Assembly (NCBI GenBank): GCA_016110215.1
Contig: JADWQD010000009.1
Span: 1,242,093-1,306,092 of the forward strand
Direction: 5' to 3'
Length of the DNA stretch: 64,000 nt
From: Capronia americana
Taxonomy: Eukaryota > Ascomycota > Eurotiomycetes > Chaetothyriales > Herpotrichiellaceae
Of this stretch, positions 32,506-43,486 are shown piece after piece. The position numbers and the translations under genes were made by a program. Each line of letters starts with the position of its first letter. The stretch's first letter is position 1. The notes under the pieces are model-generated. The model was not told where the DNA came from. It saw only the letters and a program-made list of their open reading frames with translations, and made no database searches.

Positions 32506-33927
32506 GATGTGCTGTTTGTGACGAAAAGAAGAAGAACAGAGATGTCAAGGCCACTCACTGCAAGGCAGAGTAGAGCAAAACCTGGATAGTAGGGGGATTC
32601 GAAGTCTTTCTAGGCAATTTGACTTCAAGGATGGTATGGCAGTTATTCCCACCTCAGGTCAGCTCGGCTTCTGTTCTAAGACTGCTGTGGTTTTGTAGGA
32701 GTGGAAGTCTAAAGTAAGTAAGTCTAGGGGGAAGGCAGAGATATATATAGGCGCGGTGAGAAAATCTGCTAGGACATGTGTCTATGGTGATACGGAGTGA
32801 ATGAGGATCTGGAGAGGACCTAGAGAGAAAAGTGTAAACATGCTGCTGTTCCCATCCACGTGGACGATGCCATGGCGGTTCCCGAATGAGTTTCACAGAA
32901 GGCGTCGATGCTGCGTTTGGTTGCGTTTAATTCCAAATGACGTCGTTTGCCCACGTGAAGTTGCGCACAAGCTCGCGGGGTCGTCAGGGAGCAAGGGCAG
33001 TCACTGGTGGGTGGCTACAGATGGGCGTGCAGAGTACTGAGTACTGTATGTGCTCGTACAGTGGGTGAGATTCGGAAGCAGACTGGTGCCCCTGGAGGCA
33101 GTTTCTCAGCACCGGAAGGGGTAGATACAGAACCTATCTGAGTGAACTATGAGTACCTTAAGGTACTTTGCTCTCCTCTCAGTTCAAATGGTTGTTTAGC
33201 TACGGGACCACGACGTTAGCAATAGCAACAGATGGGCTATGTAGGCAAATAGAGAAAGTGAGTAGCCCAAATCAACAATATCTGCACAGCGATAGCTTGA
33301 CTGAACCCTCGTGTGTCTCCTGAGGAGTCGCGGTCGACTCGATAGAAAGCCAAGAGAGTTGGGAATCGGTGTGGATGCTGATCTGGTAATGCAGCTATCA
33401 CCCTAACGCGCCTGGTGCAGCTTGATATAGGTCGCACGGTCTTGCAAGATCACCCATTCATCCACGTAGTCTCACCACGCTCGCCCAAGGGAGCGGCGCT
33501 GAGCAACTCGAAATTGAGCCAACAGAGGCGAGACGTCGGCTGTTTGGTCCCCGTGAAAATATAGACGCTAAACCCAATCCAGGGATGGTGTCCCGTCGCG
33601 AACTGCGCCTGAGCCCAGCGTCCAGATTCGAGATTGATGCCATACGAACCCCATACATTGGCCTTGAGCGCATCGACTCCATCCGATCCGGACCTGGTAT
33701 GTATCGATTTTCCGTTTCTCAGTCGTTGCTCGTGCTTCACTCCCGTTCCCTATGGTGTTGACCTGATATTGTGGCTGTTCTTCAGCCTCCCACTCCAATC
33801 AACCTCCCTTGGCTGCCCAGTTCCATCCGCCAGGACTCGCGATGGCTAATAAAATCAATAGAAACGCGTCCCGCCCGACCTGACTGACCAGTCCCTGTCA
33901 ATCGTATCGCCTCATTGATATGTCGCG
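32506..33927. other. Intergenic, 1.4 kb, divergent spacer between the EEP gene and snf5
   Basis: No gene supported. A minus-strand frame at 33450-33740 reads as moderately protein-like (GRWAQAQFATGHHPW, WIGFSVYIF) but lacks an ATG and has no recognisable partner exon; recorded as unexplained. Otherwise nothing. Confidence 0.45.
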
Positions 33928-36270
33928 ATGAGCAATACTCCCGATGGTGCCACTGCAGTGGCCGCGCCTGCGGAAGCCTCTACCCTACCTCCCAGCAACG
34001 AAGAAACAATCGCACAAGGCAAGGAACGAGCCAAAGAAGTCCTCGCAGCTTCCGGTATCGATGTCGCAAGAAAGGATTCTGCCGCCGGGGTCAACGGCCG
34101 CGATGCCAGTCCTGGAGCCACCCGAAAGCGCAAGCGCGAAACTCCCATCGATCGCATACAGGCCGCCGAATATGTTGATCGCGAATACCACTACAAAGCT
34201 CTATATGCGGATCAACTTGCCCATCCAGTAATATCGCAACAGAAGAAGCAAGAGCTCGCGTTTTATCAGAGCTTGCGACAGCGAAGAGAGCACGACCCTG
34301 GCTCCGTCTTTGGCTATGGTTACGAAGGATTTGGCAATCCCAGAACAGACGACAAGACCATTCGCGACCCAGTGTTGTATCCCAGACAAAGAAGACTGGG
34401 CAAGAGGAAGACCCTACCGCCTCGAGTGCCGCGGAAGGATCAGCACATCCAGGCCGAACAAAGCGAGGAACTGGTACCTATCCGTCTCGACATTGAATGG
34501 GGAAAGATCAAGCTGCGCGACACTTTCACCTGGAATCTACACGACCGGACGACATCGATTGAGTACTTCGCTGAGAAAGTAGTCGAAGATTTTGGGCTCG
34601 AAGTACAGAACTGTCGTCCGCTGACCCAGTCGATCGCGAACCATATCCGTGACCAGTTGAATGATTATTGCCCTCAGATTTATGCCGACGACGAACCATG
34701 GGAACCGTCCCTTCCCTACTTCGCGTACAAAAATGACGAAATGCGGATTCTAATCAAGCTCAACATCACCATTGGCCAAAACACCCTCATCGACCAGTTC
34801 GAGTGGGAGATAAACAACCCCTTCAACTCTCCCGAGGAGTTTGCGCGGCAGATGACGAGTGATCTCTCGCTAGCTGGCGAGTTCACAACTGCCATTGCCC
34901 ATTCGATACGTGAGCAATGTCAGCTGTTCTCCAAGTCACTACATATCACGGGTCATCCGTTTGACGGCCGCCCTATTGATGATCCCGATTTGAGAGAAAA
35001 TTTCCTGCAATCCCCCTTGCCGACTACATTCCGTCCCTATCAAGCGGCTAAGGACTATACACCTTACTTGTACGAGCTCAACGAAGCGGATCTCGAGCGA
35101 ACCGAGCTATCTATTTCTCGAGAGCAACGGAGGCAGAAGCGCTCCACGAACCGTCGTGGGGGTCCGGCGCTTCCCGATCTCAAGGACCGTCAACGAACGA
35201 TAAGATCCCTGGTGGTGTCGTCCGTCATTCCAGGAGCCGCATTAACCACGGAAGAAAGCAGGATATTCCGGATGCCCAAGGCCACACGGAAGTCTGCGCG
35301 CGGACAACGGGACGGGTTTGAAGATTCGGACGAGTCGGATAGTGACGACTCGGGCCCTGATTCACCCGCCATCCCGGCACACTTGTTGCAAGGAGGCACT
35401 GCCCGCACCCGGGGTATTCGAAATGCTGCACTCACGGCAACGGCTGGTATCAGATCGAACTTGAGTGGATTCGCATCGGTCAGATCTGCGACACCCGAAT
35501 CAATTGCACCCTCGCATCATGAAGGGCGAGCATCAGCCAGAAAGAGAGATTACAGGGAGGAAAGCGACGATGAGTCTTCACCGGAGAAGCTGATTGTCGT
35601 GCTTAAAGTCGGGAGAGCAAAAATGCGGGAATGGATGCGCTCGCAACGACTCAGGGACAGAGCAGCACATATGTCGAACTTGTCCAATGCGGGCAGTCCT
35701 CGACCTGGCACACATTCACGGTCCGTATCGGCGGCGCCTCTGAATCTCGTCGGCATGCCGCCTCCTCCCTCACCTGCAATGGCTCCGTCATCAGCTGCAG
35801 CAGATATTCCAGGCGCAGTTGACGCTACGGCCAATCCGATGACTCCGGCGGTAAGTGTTATAATGTCCATTTCCCACTACGTACGCTGACCATCTTTGCC
35901 TTCAGCCGCCGCCACCGGAGTGGCTCGTTCAAGATCTGCAACGCCTCCGTAAAATATACCCGAACGATCGATTCGAAGCCCTAATGAAACACACCGCTGT
36001 TGATCCAGCCACACAAAAGCTTGTTACGCCGAGCGAAACGACTCGATCGTTTCCGCACAAATATGTGCCGCGTATCAGGTGTTCTGACTGTCTTGTGAGT
36101 GGCTCCAATCCAATGCGTTTGAGAGCGACCCCATCGCTGACAGCTCTTGATAGGGCAAGGTCTACTTACCTGGGGAGGGCTTGACGGCTACAAACTTCGA
36201 GTCTCACCTCAAGAACCGCAATCACAGGGCTCACGTGGAAGCCCGGACAACAAAGAAGGAGGCCACATAG
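33928..36270 (+). CDS. snf5: Snf5/Sfh1-type subunit of a SWI/SNF-class chromatin remodeller, 742 aa, three exons
   Basis: Exons are 33928-35850, 35906-36094 and 36154-36270; total 2229 nt; introns are 55 and 59 nt. After a Lys/Arg-rich N-terminus the SNF5 domain shows its two repeats. Repeat 1 is at about 183-250 (VPIRLDIEWGKIKLRDTFTW). Repeat 2 is at about 271-335 (LIKLNITIGQNTLIDQFEWE, then PEEFARQMTSDL). A basic/acidic middle region follows. The last two exons encode a Pro-rich segment and a C2H2-type finger split by intron 2: CSDCL in exon 2, then FESHLKNRNH in exon 3 (C-x2-C-x18-H-x5-H). Snf5 anchors the remodeller to the nucleosome acidic patch. Whether it serves SWI/SNF or RSC cannot be told from this window. 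Confidence 0.92.
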
Positions 36271-36678
36271 ATCTGAGAGCCAGCCATATATGACATGTCC
36301 AATGCGTTGGAATAGTGCTCCTGCAAACGAGGCTACGATCACGTGAACAGGAGCAGCAAGCATTGGCAGTCTCTCGAGCTTGTCGAAGCTGAATCCCATG
36401 CTGCTCATCTTAATCGAGTGTTTGTAGTTCGATCACAGTAAACTCAATTGAGAGAGGGCGGCCGCATTACTTCGGAAAGGTGGTGTGTCGTGTATGTCCC
36501 ATGATTCGATCAGGCGCCTGCCTGACCCCAGCCTCGTGCTGCTGGCTGGTTCCCCTCATCTGTACAATGCACACACAAACATATCTTCAATTTTCCCCAC
36601 CATCGCCTTGAGGGTTCTAACCACGAACCTGACCCTTTCCCTGCCCACAAGCTCACTTCGAGTTCCCTTTCGGTCAGC
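36271..36678. other. Intergenic, 408 bp, nothing recognised
   Basis: Spacer between snf5 and the cdb4 homologue; presumably terminator and promoter sequence. Confidence 0.5.
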
Positions 36679-38299
36679 ATGGCCGACTCTGGTGCTGATG
36701 TCGGTACGTAAAAGCTACATATCCTTTCTAGCGCGGGTCATGTCCCGGTTTGAGGCACGCTACTCACCCCACCACGGTTGAAGGAACAGCGCACCGCTGC
36801 GAACAGGAAAGACTGACATGCTCGGCCAGACAATTCCATCCTTAACGCGGACAACTTGACCAAGTAAGGACCCGTGGTTCTTGGCTTCGTGCTTGCTCCC
36901 CTCGCTGACCTCCGGCGCAGATACAAGACCGCGGCGACCATCAGTCACAAAGTCCTCGAGGAAGTTACCAAATGGCTGGCAGACGGAGAAAAGATTGTGG
37001 ATCTGTGCATAAAGGGTGACGAGCTTCTTGATGAAGAGTTGAGCAAAGGCATGTTAGCTTCTGACCACGCAGTAGCCGCAGACGGGTTCCACTGTGACCA
37101 CCCGGGGCCTGGCGCTGAGTTCGGTTGCCTTTCAACCTTTGATCCTAAGGCTAACGGAGGGACGATGCAGTCTACAAGGGCAAATCTGTCAACAAGGGCA
37201 TCGCTACTCCTTGCACGGTCTCGCCAAGTGCCCACGTCACTCCTTTCACACCCCTCGTCTCCGATACAGAGGAGGCGGCAACCACGATCAAGGCTGGAGA
37301 GTTGATCAAGATCCAACTGGGAGCACAGATCGATGGCTTTGGTGCGATCGTTGGCAATACCGTGGTCGTACCCAAAGAAAAAGGTGCCAAGGCAGATATC
37401 ACGGGAAGAGACGCGGATCTGCTGCTGGCGACACACTATGCCAATGAACTCCTGCTGAGATTGTTAGTCCCGCCTGGGCTGCTGGCGACGGGCACAGACG
37501 AAGAGAAGAAGAAGGCTGCCGCGGAGAAACCGCCCACCCAGAGCAAGATCTCCTCGCTTGTCGACAAGATAGCGAAAGCCTATGACGTTCATGTCGTTCA
37601 GCATACTACCTCCTGGCTGTTCGAGAAGAACGAAATCGAGGGTAAGAAGAAGATCATCCTGTCTCCTGCGGATGGTGCCAAAGGAGAAGGCTCAGCAGAG
37701 GTTGGTGAGGTCTGGGGGGTTGAAGTCGGCATGAGTCTGGGTTCGGGCAAGGTCAAGGAGCTGGACAAACGATCAACCCTGCTCAGAAGGACTACCACGA
37801 CCTACGGCTTGAAGCGGCCCAGCTCAAGGCAGGTTCTTTCAGAAATCGTCAAGAAATTCGGGACTTTCCCCTTCAGTCTACGGCAGTTGGATGACGAAAG
37901 AGCCGGTAAGGTGGGTGTGGTCGAGTGCATCAGATCCGGCGTGCTGCGTGAGTACAAGCCAGCTGCCGAGGCGGATGGATCACCCGTCTCGCGGCTGTTC
38001 ACTACCGTTGGTAAGTCAGACGATTTTTACACTGGTCCATCGTGCTAAGAAATGACTTAGGCATCACCAAAAATGGCCTGGTTCGTCTCGCAGCCCCTCC
38101 TGCACTGGATCTAGAAGCTGTCAAGTCCGACAAGAAGATCGAAGACGAAGAGATTCTGGCAATTCTGGAACGTCCATTGGCCAAGTCCACCGGCTCAAAG
38201 AGCAAGAACAAGAAGAAGAAGAAGAAGCCAGCCAAGAAGGCCGCGGCGGCCGCTGAAGAGGACGACGACGATGAGGAGGACGACAGTGACGATGAGTGA
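36679..38299 (+). CDS. cdb4: Cdb4/EBP1 (PA2G4)-family protein, methionine-aminopeptidase-like fold, 421 aa, five exons
   Basis: Exons are 36679-36703, 36830-36863, 36921-37048, 37171-38010 and 38061-38299; total 1266 nt. The N-terminus spliced from three exons reads ADSGADVDNSILNADNLTKY, then KTAATISHKVLEEV and ELLDEELSK, and continues VYKGKSVNKGIATPC. The pita-bread (M24) fold follows (IKIQLGAQIDGFGAIVGNTV), without the metal-binding residues of active aminopeptidases, as in EBP1 and S. pombe Cdb4. The C-terminus is a Lys-rich stretch (about ten Lys) and then an acidic tail ending EEDDSDDE. These proteins bind ribosomes and RNA, and structured DNA in the case of Cdb4. Intron 3 (37049-37170) only works with a GC donor (AAAG|GCATGT). 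Confidence 0.9.
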
Positions 38300-39273
38300 G
38301 TGCTTGCCTCTGGTCGAAACCCGAAAACCGGTCTGGAGCGACTGGCTTGCGCGACTGCCATACAGCAGGACTGTCTATGAGACATAGCTTCTTGCAGATG
38401 ACGGTCAATGTGCACGAGATGACTGGGATTTACTGGTTGGGCATCCGACGCGACCGAGTCGCAACCGAGAGGAGGCGTGTTTCAGGTCGGCAGCGTGAGA
38501 TGTCAGGCACGTTGGCTTGTTTGTGGAGCTGTCACCGAAGCTCAAGGAGCTGCAATACCCAACGAAATAAGGGACGACAGAAGCAACATGATTATCATGC
38601 AGAAGACGAAGAATGAAAAGTGTTGTCACGATGAACGTCGCCTGTGCCTGAGCTCGAGCTCGCTTTTGGGTGACTTCGTGATCCGATTATTAGGCTGTAG
38701 ACAAAGAGGGGCAACACCAGGCGAGGCAGGCCCGTAGAGCAGTCGCCACGTCATGACGAAAAGAGTGGCTGTTGCCTGAGATAGCGTCCAGCGTTGATAT
38801 ATGGGATTGCCGCTGTCACCTGGATAGGTAGACAGGACCAAGCTCTTGCCATAGCTTGAGTCATGTGGTGAGTGGCGCTTGACGGGCACACGCAACCACG
38901 ACAAAAGAAAAGTGAAGGAAGAGTGAAAAGAGTGAAAACAGGGAGCTCTCAGCCTTGGGGGCTTCAGTGGCAGGGACGCCGAAGAGCTGCCGGCAGCGCT
39001 GCGGAGGCCGTCGGGTGACTGGCGGAGCTGCGCTGTGCAGGGCTAAGGCTCAAGCCCCTTTGCCCAACTCTTGATTCCTGCATTTCCTGCGTTTGCGACC
39101 ACCACAACACCATGTCCCGTTGAACTTCCGCTTCTTCCACCCATCCACCCACCACGCCCATCGCCTGCCGAGTTGCAGCTCCCGCCACAGTAAGTCTCTC
39201 TCTTCCAGCTCATCGCACGTCCCTGAACGAATCTCCAGGCAGTCGGCGCGTGCGGCGCGAGGAAGAAGGCAGC
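38300..39273. other. Intergenic, 974 bp, with a probable 5' UTR intron of the RCO1 gene
   Basis: Nothing coding recognised. At 39190-39238 a GTAAGT...TCCAG pair (49 nt) lies 35 bp before the RCO1 ATG and is a likely leader intron. Confidence 0.45.
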
Positions 39274-42200
39274 ATGGCGACCCGGTCGCTGCGGCACAGG
39301 TCGAGCCGCTACTCGAGTCCTGCGACTTTTGGTGAAAAAGAGCCCGCACCCAAGCCCGTTGAAGATCCTCCGACGAAACATGGGCAACAAACCAGTTTGG
39401 ACGCTTGGATTGAGCCAGCTTTACGACCGCCGGCCCCGAGTTTTGAAGATTCAAGAGGTCTCGAGAGGGTGGGAGTGCTGGAGAACATGCAGCCTCTGGG
39501 CACCGCGCCGTCTCAACGGCTACTGCAGAAGTTGAAATTGACCTACGCGAGACCCTCGCCGCGACCGACGCCGGTCCAGGCAGCGGAGGAGGTGGTCACG
39601 CCCGTGACGGAGCCAGCAGAAAAGATGGATTTGGCGTCGCCCATGGAAGAGGTGGTGGCAGAGCAGCAGCCTGTAACATTTCCAGGGATTCCTCCTCCTC
39701 ATCAAGCGCCGCCCGATACAATCCTGATTTCCAGTCCGCCACGAGGTCGGCCTCCCGGGAGACTCTCTACAGAGATGCCGCAAAGTGGCGGTTTGTCACC
39801 GTCACCCATCACATATCCACTGGCGCCTCCCCAGCATGTCTCACCAAAACCACTGTCAATCCAGCAGCAATTACGGCAAGACCGACTTCGAACTCACGTG
39901 GAGCGTGCCATTCTGGAAGCCCAGCAGAAAAACACGCCCGCTCTCGTGAATGGCCTCCAGAGAATTCGCGAGGATGCTCAGTACAACTACGACTTGTGGA
40001 ATGTCGTTGAGGCAATGATGAACAACTCTCCCACCCCGGACCAATTCAAAGCTTTCAAACGCTATATCAAATCTGGCGTCAAGAAGCACAGAAGAGAGTC
40101 TGAGATGTCCGCCAGCCCCTATCATCCCTCTCCTCAGCGATTCAGCGAGCTCACTTCGCCCAATTATCGAGAACACTCGCCGAGGCCGCATCACACACAA
40201 ATTCCTCCCCCAGGCTATCCGGAACAGCGACATCCTAGAATCAATCTCTACTTCAGTGGACGGCCCCCCGCGGCCACATATGGTTCTGAGGAGATGGCGG
40301 TTTCACCGTCCACGGTGCCGCCTCACCTGGGCGTCCCTGAGCTAAGTGCAAGGACGGGCCGGCATCCCGCGACCACATCGCCGCACAAACGGAAACGATC
40401 GGGCAGTGTATCGAGTTCGTCCTCACTGTCATCGCCCCCGTCGGTCTTTGATGGACCGCCGCCGAATCTGGCCACATGGCTGGAGCTGAATGATGGCCCC
40501 GAAGGCAGTGGACGATGGCGATCAGCTGGAAGGCGCCAAGACAAAAGCCTGGGGGCAGCTGGCAACAGACTCCGTTCAACTGCCAGTGCCACAAATCTCC
40601 CTGCTCAACCCTCTCCCGGACAAGCCCAACCCCAAGGCGCGACTGGTTCAAGAGCCAGCGCCAGCAAGCGATTCAAAAAGGCACGAGAAGATAACGATTT
40701 CGACGTCGATGAGCTCTCCCGACGGAAACGGAATTTTCTGGACGACAGTTTTCATGACTACAACACCATTCCTCGGCCGGAAAGCAGTGAACGAGAGCCC
40801 GTCCATGGCCATCCAGAACGCCCAGCGATGACGGACAATCCACCGCCACCTGTTATTCACCCCAATCGTCTCGTCGTCTCGCAGGCGGCATTGACGTCTG
40901 CCTTGAGCATACAGGCTCCGTCTGATGATATCCCGGCCAACGGCATCAGCCGCAAGAGAGCGTACGATGAAGTCGACGCCGACGACCTTGACTTTACTTC
41001 GCCCGCATCCTCCTCTCCAGGTCGGCTACTTGTACCACCGCCGCCGCCTGGCGTGGCAAAGGCTGCGTCACGCGCTGCAACTCCAAGAGCGACCAGACTC
41101 CAACCTGCGCCGAAGACACGCAAGTCTGCGCGTGTGATGGTCTCGTAAGTACATGCATTTTCTCCTCGATCCTGTAATACTCTGAGGATGCCTTGGCAGC
41201 CGGACATTCAAAGCCCATTTCAGGCGCCGACTGACACATGTGTGAAACGACCCTTGAGGCGTCTGATGGCGCCGTATACGTATGGATGGAGCAATCGACT
41301 GACACTCGTCAACCATAGGCCTAACAAGCCCAAGAACGGCGGAATCACGGCAGGAATTTCACGTGCGGGGCCTGGGCGTGACAGCCGTGATGCTGTGATC
41401 GGCAACGTGAACGGTGCGGATTCAGGCGCAGAGGTGAGTCCCGAGTCCCCCCCAGGCACGCCTGCGCAGCCCGTCCAGGTCCTTCCCATTTTCTTCCTTT
41501 TTTCCACCTGTTCCTCCGCCCACCAGGCCTGTGCCTCGCCACCATTGGCTCAGCCAATTTCTCCCCGAACCACCCTCCCCTTCTAATCCCTTCTCATCAC
41601 CCTCCTGATCCTGCCTTCCTTCCCTGATTACCTCCCGTCCGCTTTCTATCATTATCGACCTTGTCACCAGTCCACCTGCACTCCCCTGCCACAGCTTGCT
41701 GCCGATGTGGTTGATGTTCCAGCTTTTGGTCACTGACGTGGGTTTTCAGGATAACGATGAGTTTTGTGCGTCGTGCGGTGGCGAAGGAAAGCTGCTCTGC
41801 TGCGATGGATGCACCAATTCATTCCATCATGCGTGCCTGGAGCCGCCGCTGAATCCCGAGGAAGAAGTCGAAGGCGAGTGGTTCTGCCCGCGATGCGTGG
41901 CCAGACGGACCAAAGAGGCGCCTTCTCCGGCCGGTCTCTTGGGTATGGTCATCCGTCGAGTCGACAACATCATCCCCAAGGCCTATACGTTGCCTCATGA
42001 CATTCGCGAGTACTTCGAAGGGGTCCGCACGGGCGATGAAGGCGAGTATGAAGAAGTCGGTCTCCCCCGCACCCACAACAATGTCGGGAGGATGAACCGA
42101 GCCGGCTTCATCGAAGAGCCGAACTACAAGGAGACGCGCGACGGCAAGGGCCACATGATCCGATGCTATCAGTGTAACCTCACCACCAACGGGCGCGACA

Positions 42201-43486
42201 TTATCCCTTGCGATTTCTGTCCTGCCAAGTGGCACTTGGATTGCATAGACCCGCCGCTCGCCGTACCTCCTCGCCGTCGCGCCGGTGATAAGCCAGGTGC
42301 CGCGTGGCGCTGTCCTCTCCATGTCGATCAGGACCTCTTGTCTGTCAGCCGACAGGCAGAGAAAGCTCCCGGTGACCTCGGTCGCATCCCCAAACCCCGG
42401 AAGCCGAAGAATGCCATACCGTGGGACATCGCCATCGCTCGAGGCTTCCGAAACAATGGAGTCATCGAGGTTGAGCTTATGAAGGACCAGCCGGAAGCTG
42501 ACAAATTGAAGGAAATACAGATGGATGGCAGAGTCTATCGTGTCCCCGAGATGGGTATCCGGTTGGACTTCATCGACCGAGTGAAGAAGAGCTGGTACGA
42601 AGACCAATCTTTCCCCAGACTGATGGATGCACCCAAGAGGATACGGAACCGGAAATATCGCCCTGACGGCGCCGTCCTACATCACCCACCTCAACAGACC
42701 ATAGTCAAGATCCGCGAGCCGGACTTTTTCACCGGCGCAAATGCCCTGGCCATTACGGAGACGGCCAAAGCCAACGTCGCTTTGCGAAAACGTTCCATTA
42801 GAGAACAGCAGACCGTACTGCACCTCGCTCAGATGTCCCAGAGAGGAATTGATGGGTATTCCGGAGATGCACTGGCGGAATTGACCAACACCCTGATAAG
42901 CGAAGCTCCCGATAAGGTCGTACGAGCAACCGAAAGAACAGAGGTGGACCAACTGCTGCAGCTTCAAGAGCTCATCAATAGAAGACTGGCAATCCTGAAT
43001 CGCCAGGGCGATCGGACAGCTTCGGTTGCCGTCGGACGCTCGAGATCTAAGGGTAGTTTGAATGGCAGTCGAGTACCTCCTACCCAGGACCCAAATATCG
43101 ACCCTATCCTACGAGGAGGTGGATTTGACGTACCTCCAGCGAAGACGTACCCAGTTCAGGACGCGCCCATCGACCCTGCCCTACAACTGAGCACTGTCAG
43201 CACTGCTCCAAAGACAAAGCTGCTTAACGGTGGCACACCAGATTATGGGGACGCGCAAGATGCTGATGATGAGGAAGAGATCTCACTTAGTTCATTCGCC
43301 CAGTCGTCGAAAGCAGCTTGGCTGGCTAACCGGGAGGAAACTCGAAGATGGCGAGATGACAATTACGCGTCCAGGAAATCGACCCCTACAGGATATGCAC
43401 CTTCTACAAAACATCACATTTCTCGGCACGGATACGGGAACGGAAACGGTATGGATGGGATGGACGGGATGGAGATTGGTCCTTGA
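39274..43486 (+). CDS. RCO1: Rco1-like PHD-finger protein (Rpd3S-type histone deacetylase complex), 1240 aa, three exons
   Basis: Exons are 39274-41144, 41319-41433 and 41750-43486; total 3723 nt. The start is the first in-frame ATG (MATRSLRHRSSRYSSPATF). Residues 1-640 are mostly disordered and Pro/Ser-rich, except a helical block near residues 195-275 (QQQLRQDRLRTHVERAI, then YNYDLWNVVEAMM). PHD1 is at about 668-711 (CASCGGEGKLLCCDGC, then WFCPRC). A second, atypical PHD is at about 801-850 (CYQCN, CDFCPAKWHLDC, WRCPLH). Two PHD fingers with a conserved linker between them are the hallmark of Rco1, which directs Rpd3S to transcribed chromatin. A Cti6-type assignment is less likely because of the second finger. 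Introns are 174 and 316 nt, long for this window. Confidence 0.88.

Noticed and set aside
33450..33740. Protein-like minus-strand frame between the EEP gene and snf5
   Set aside because: No ATG, no partner exon and no recognised family; left as a note in the spacer entry.
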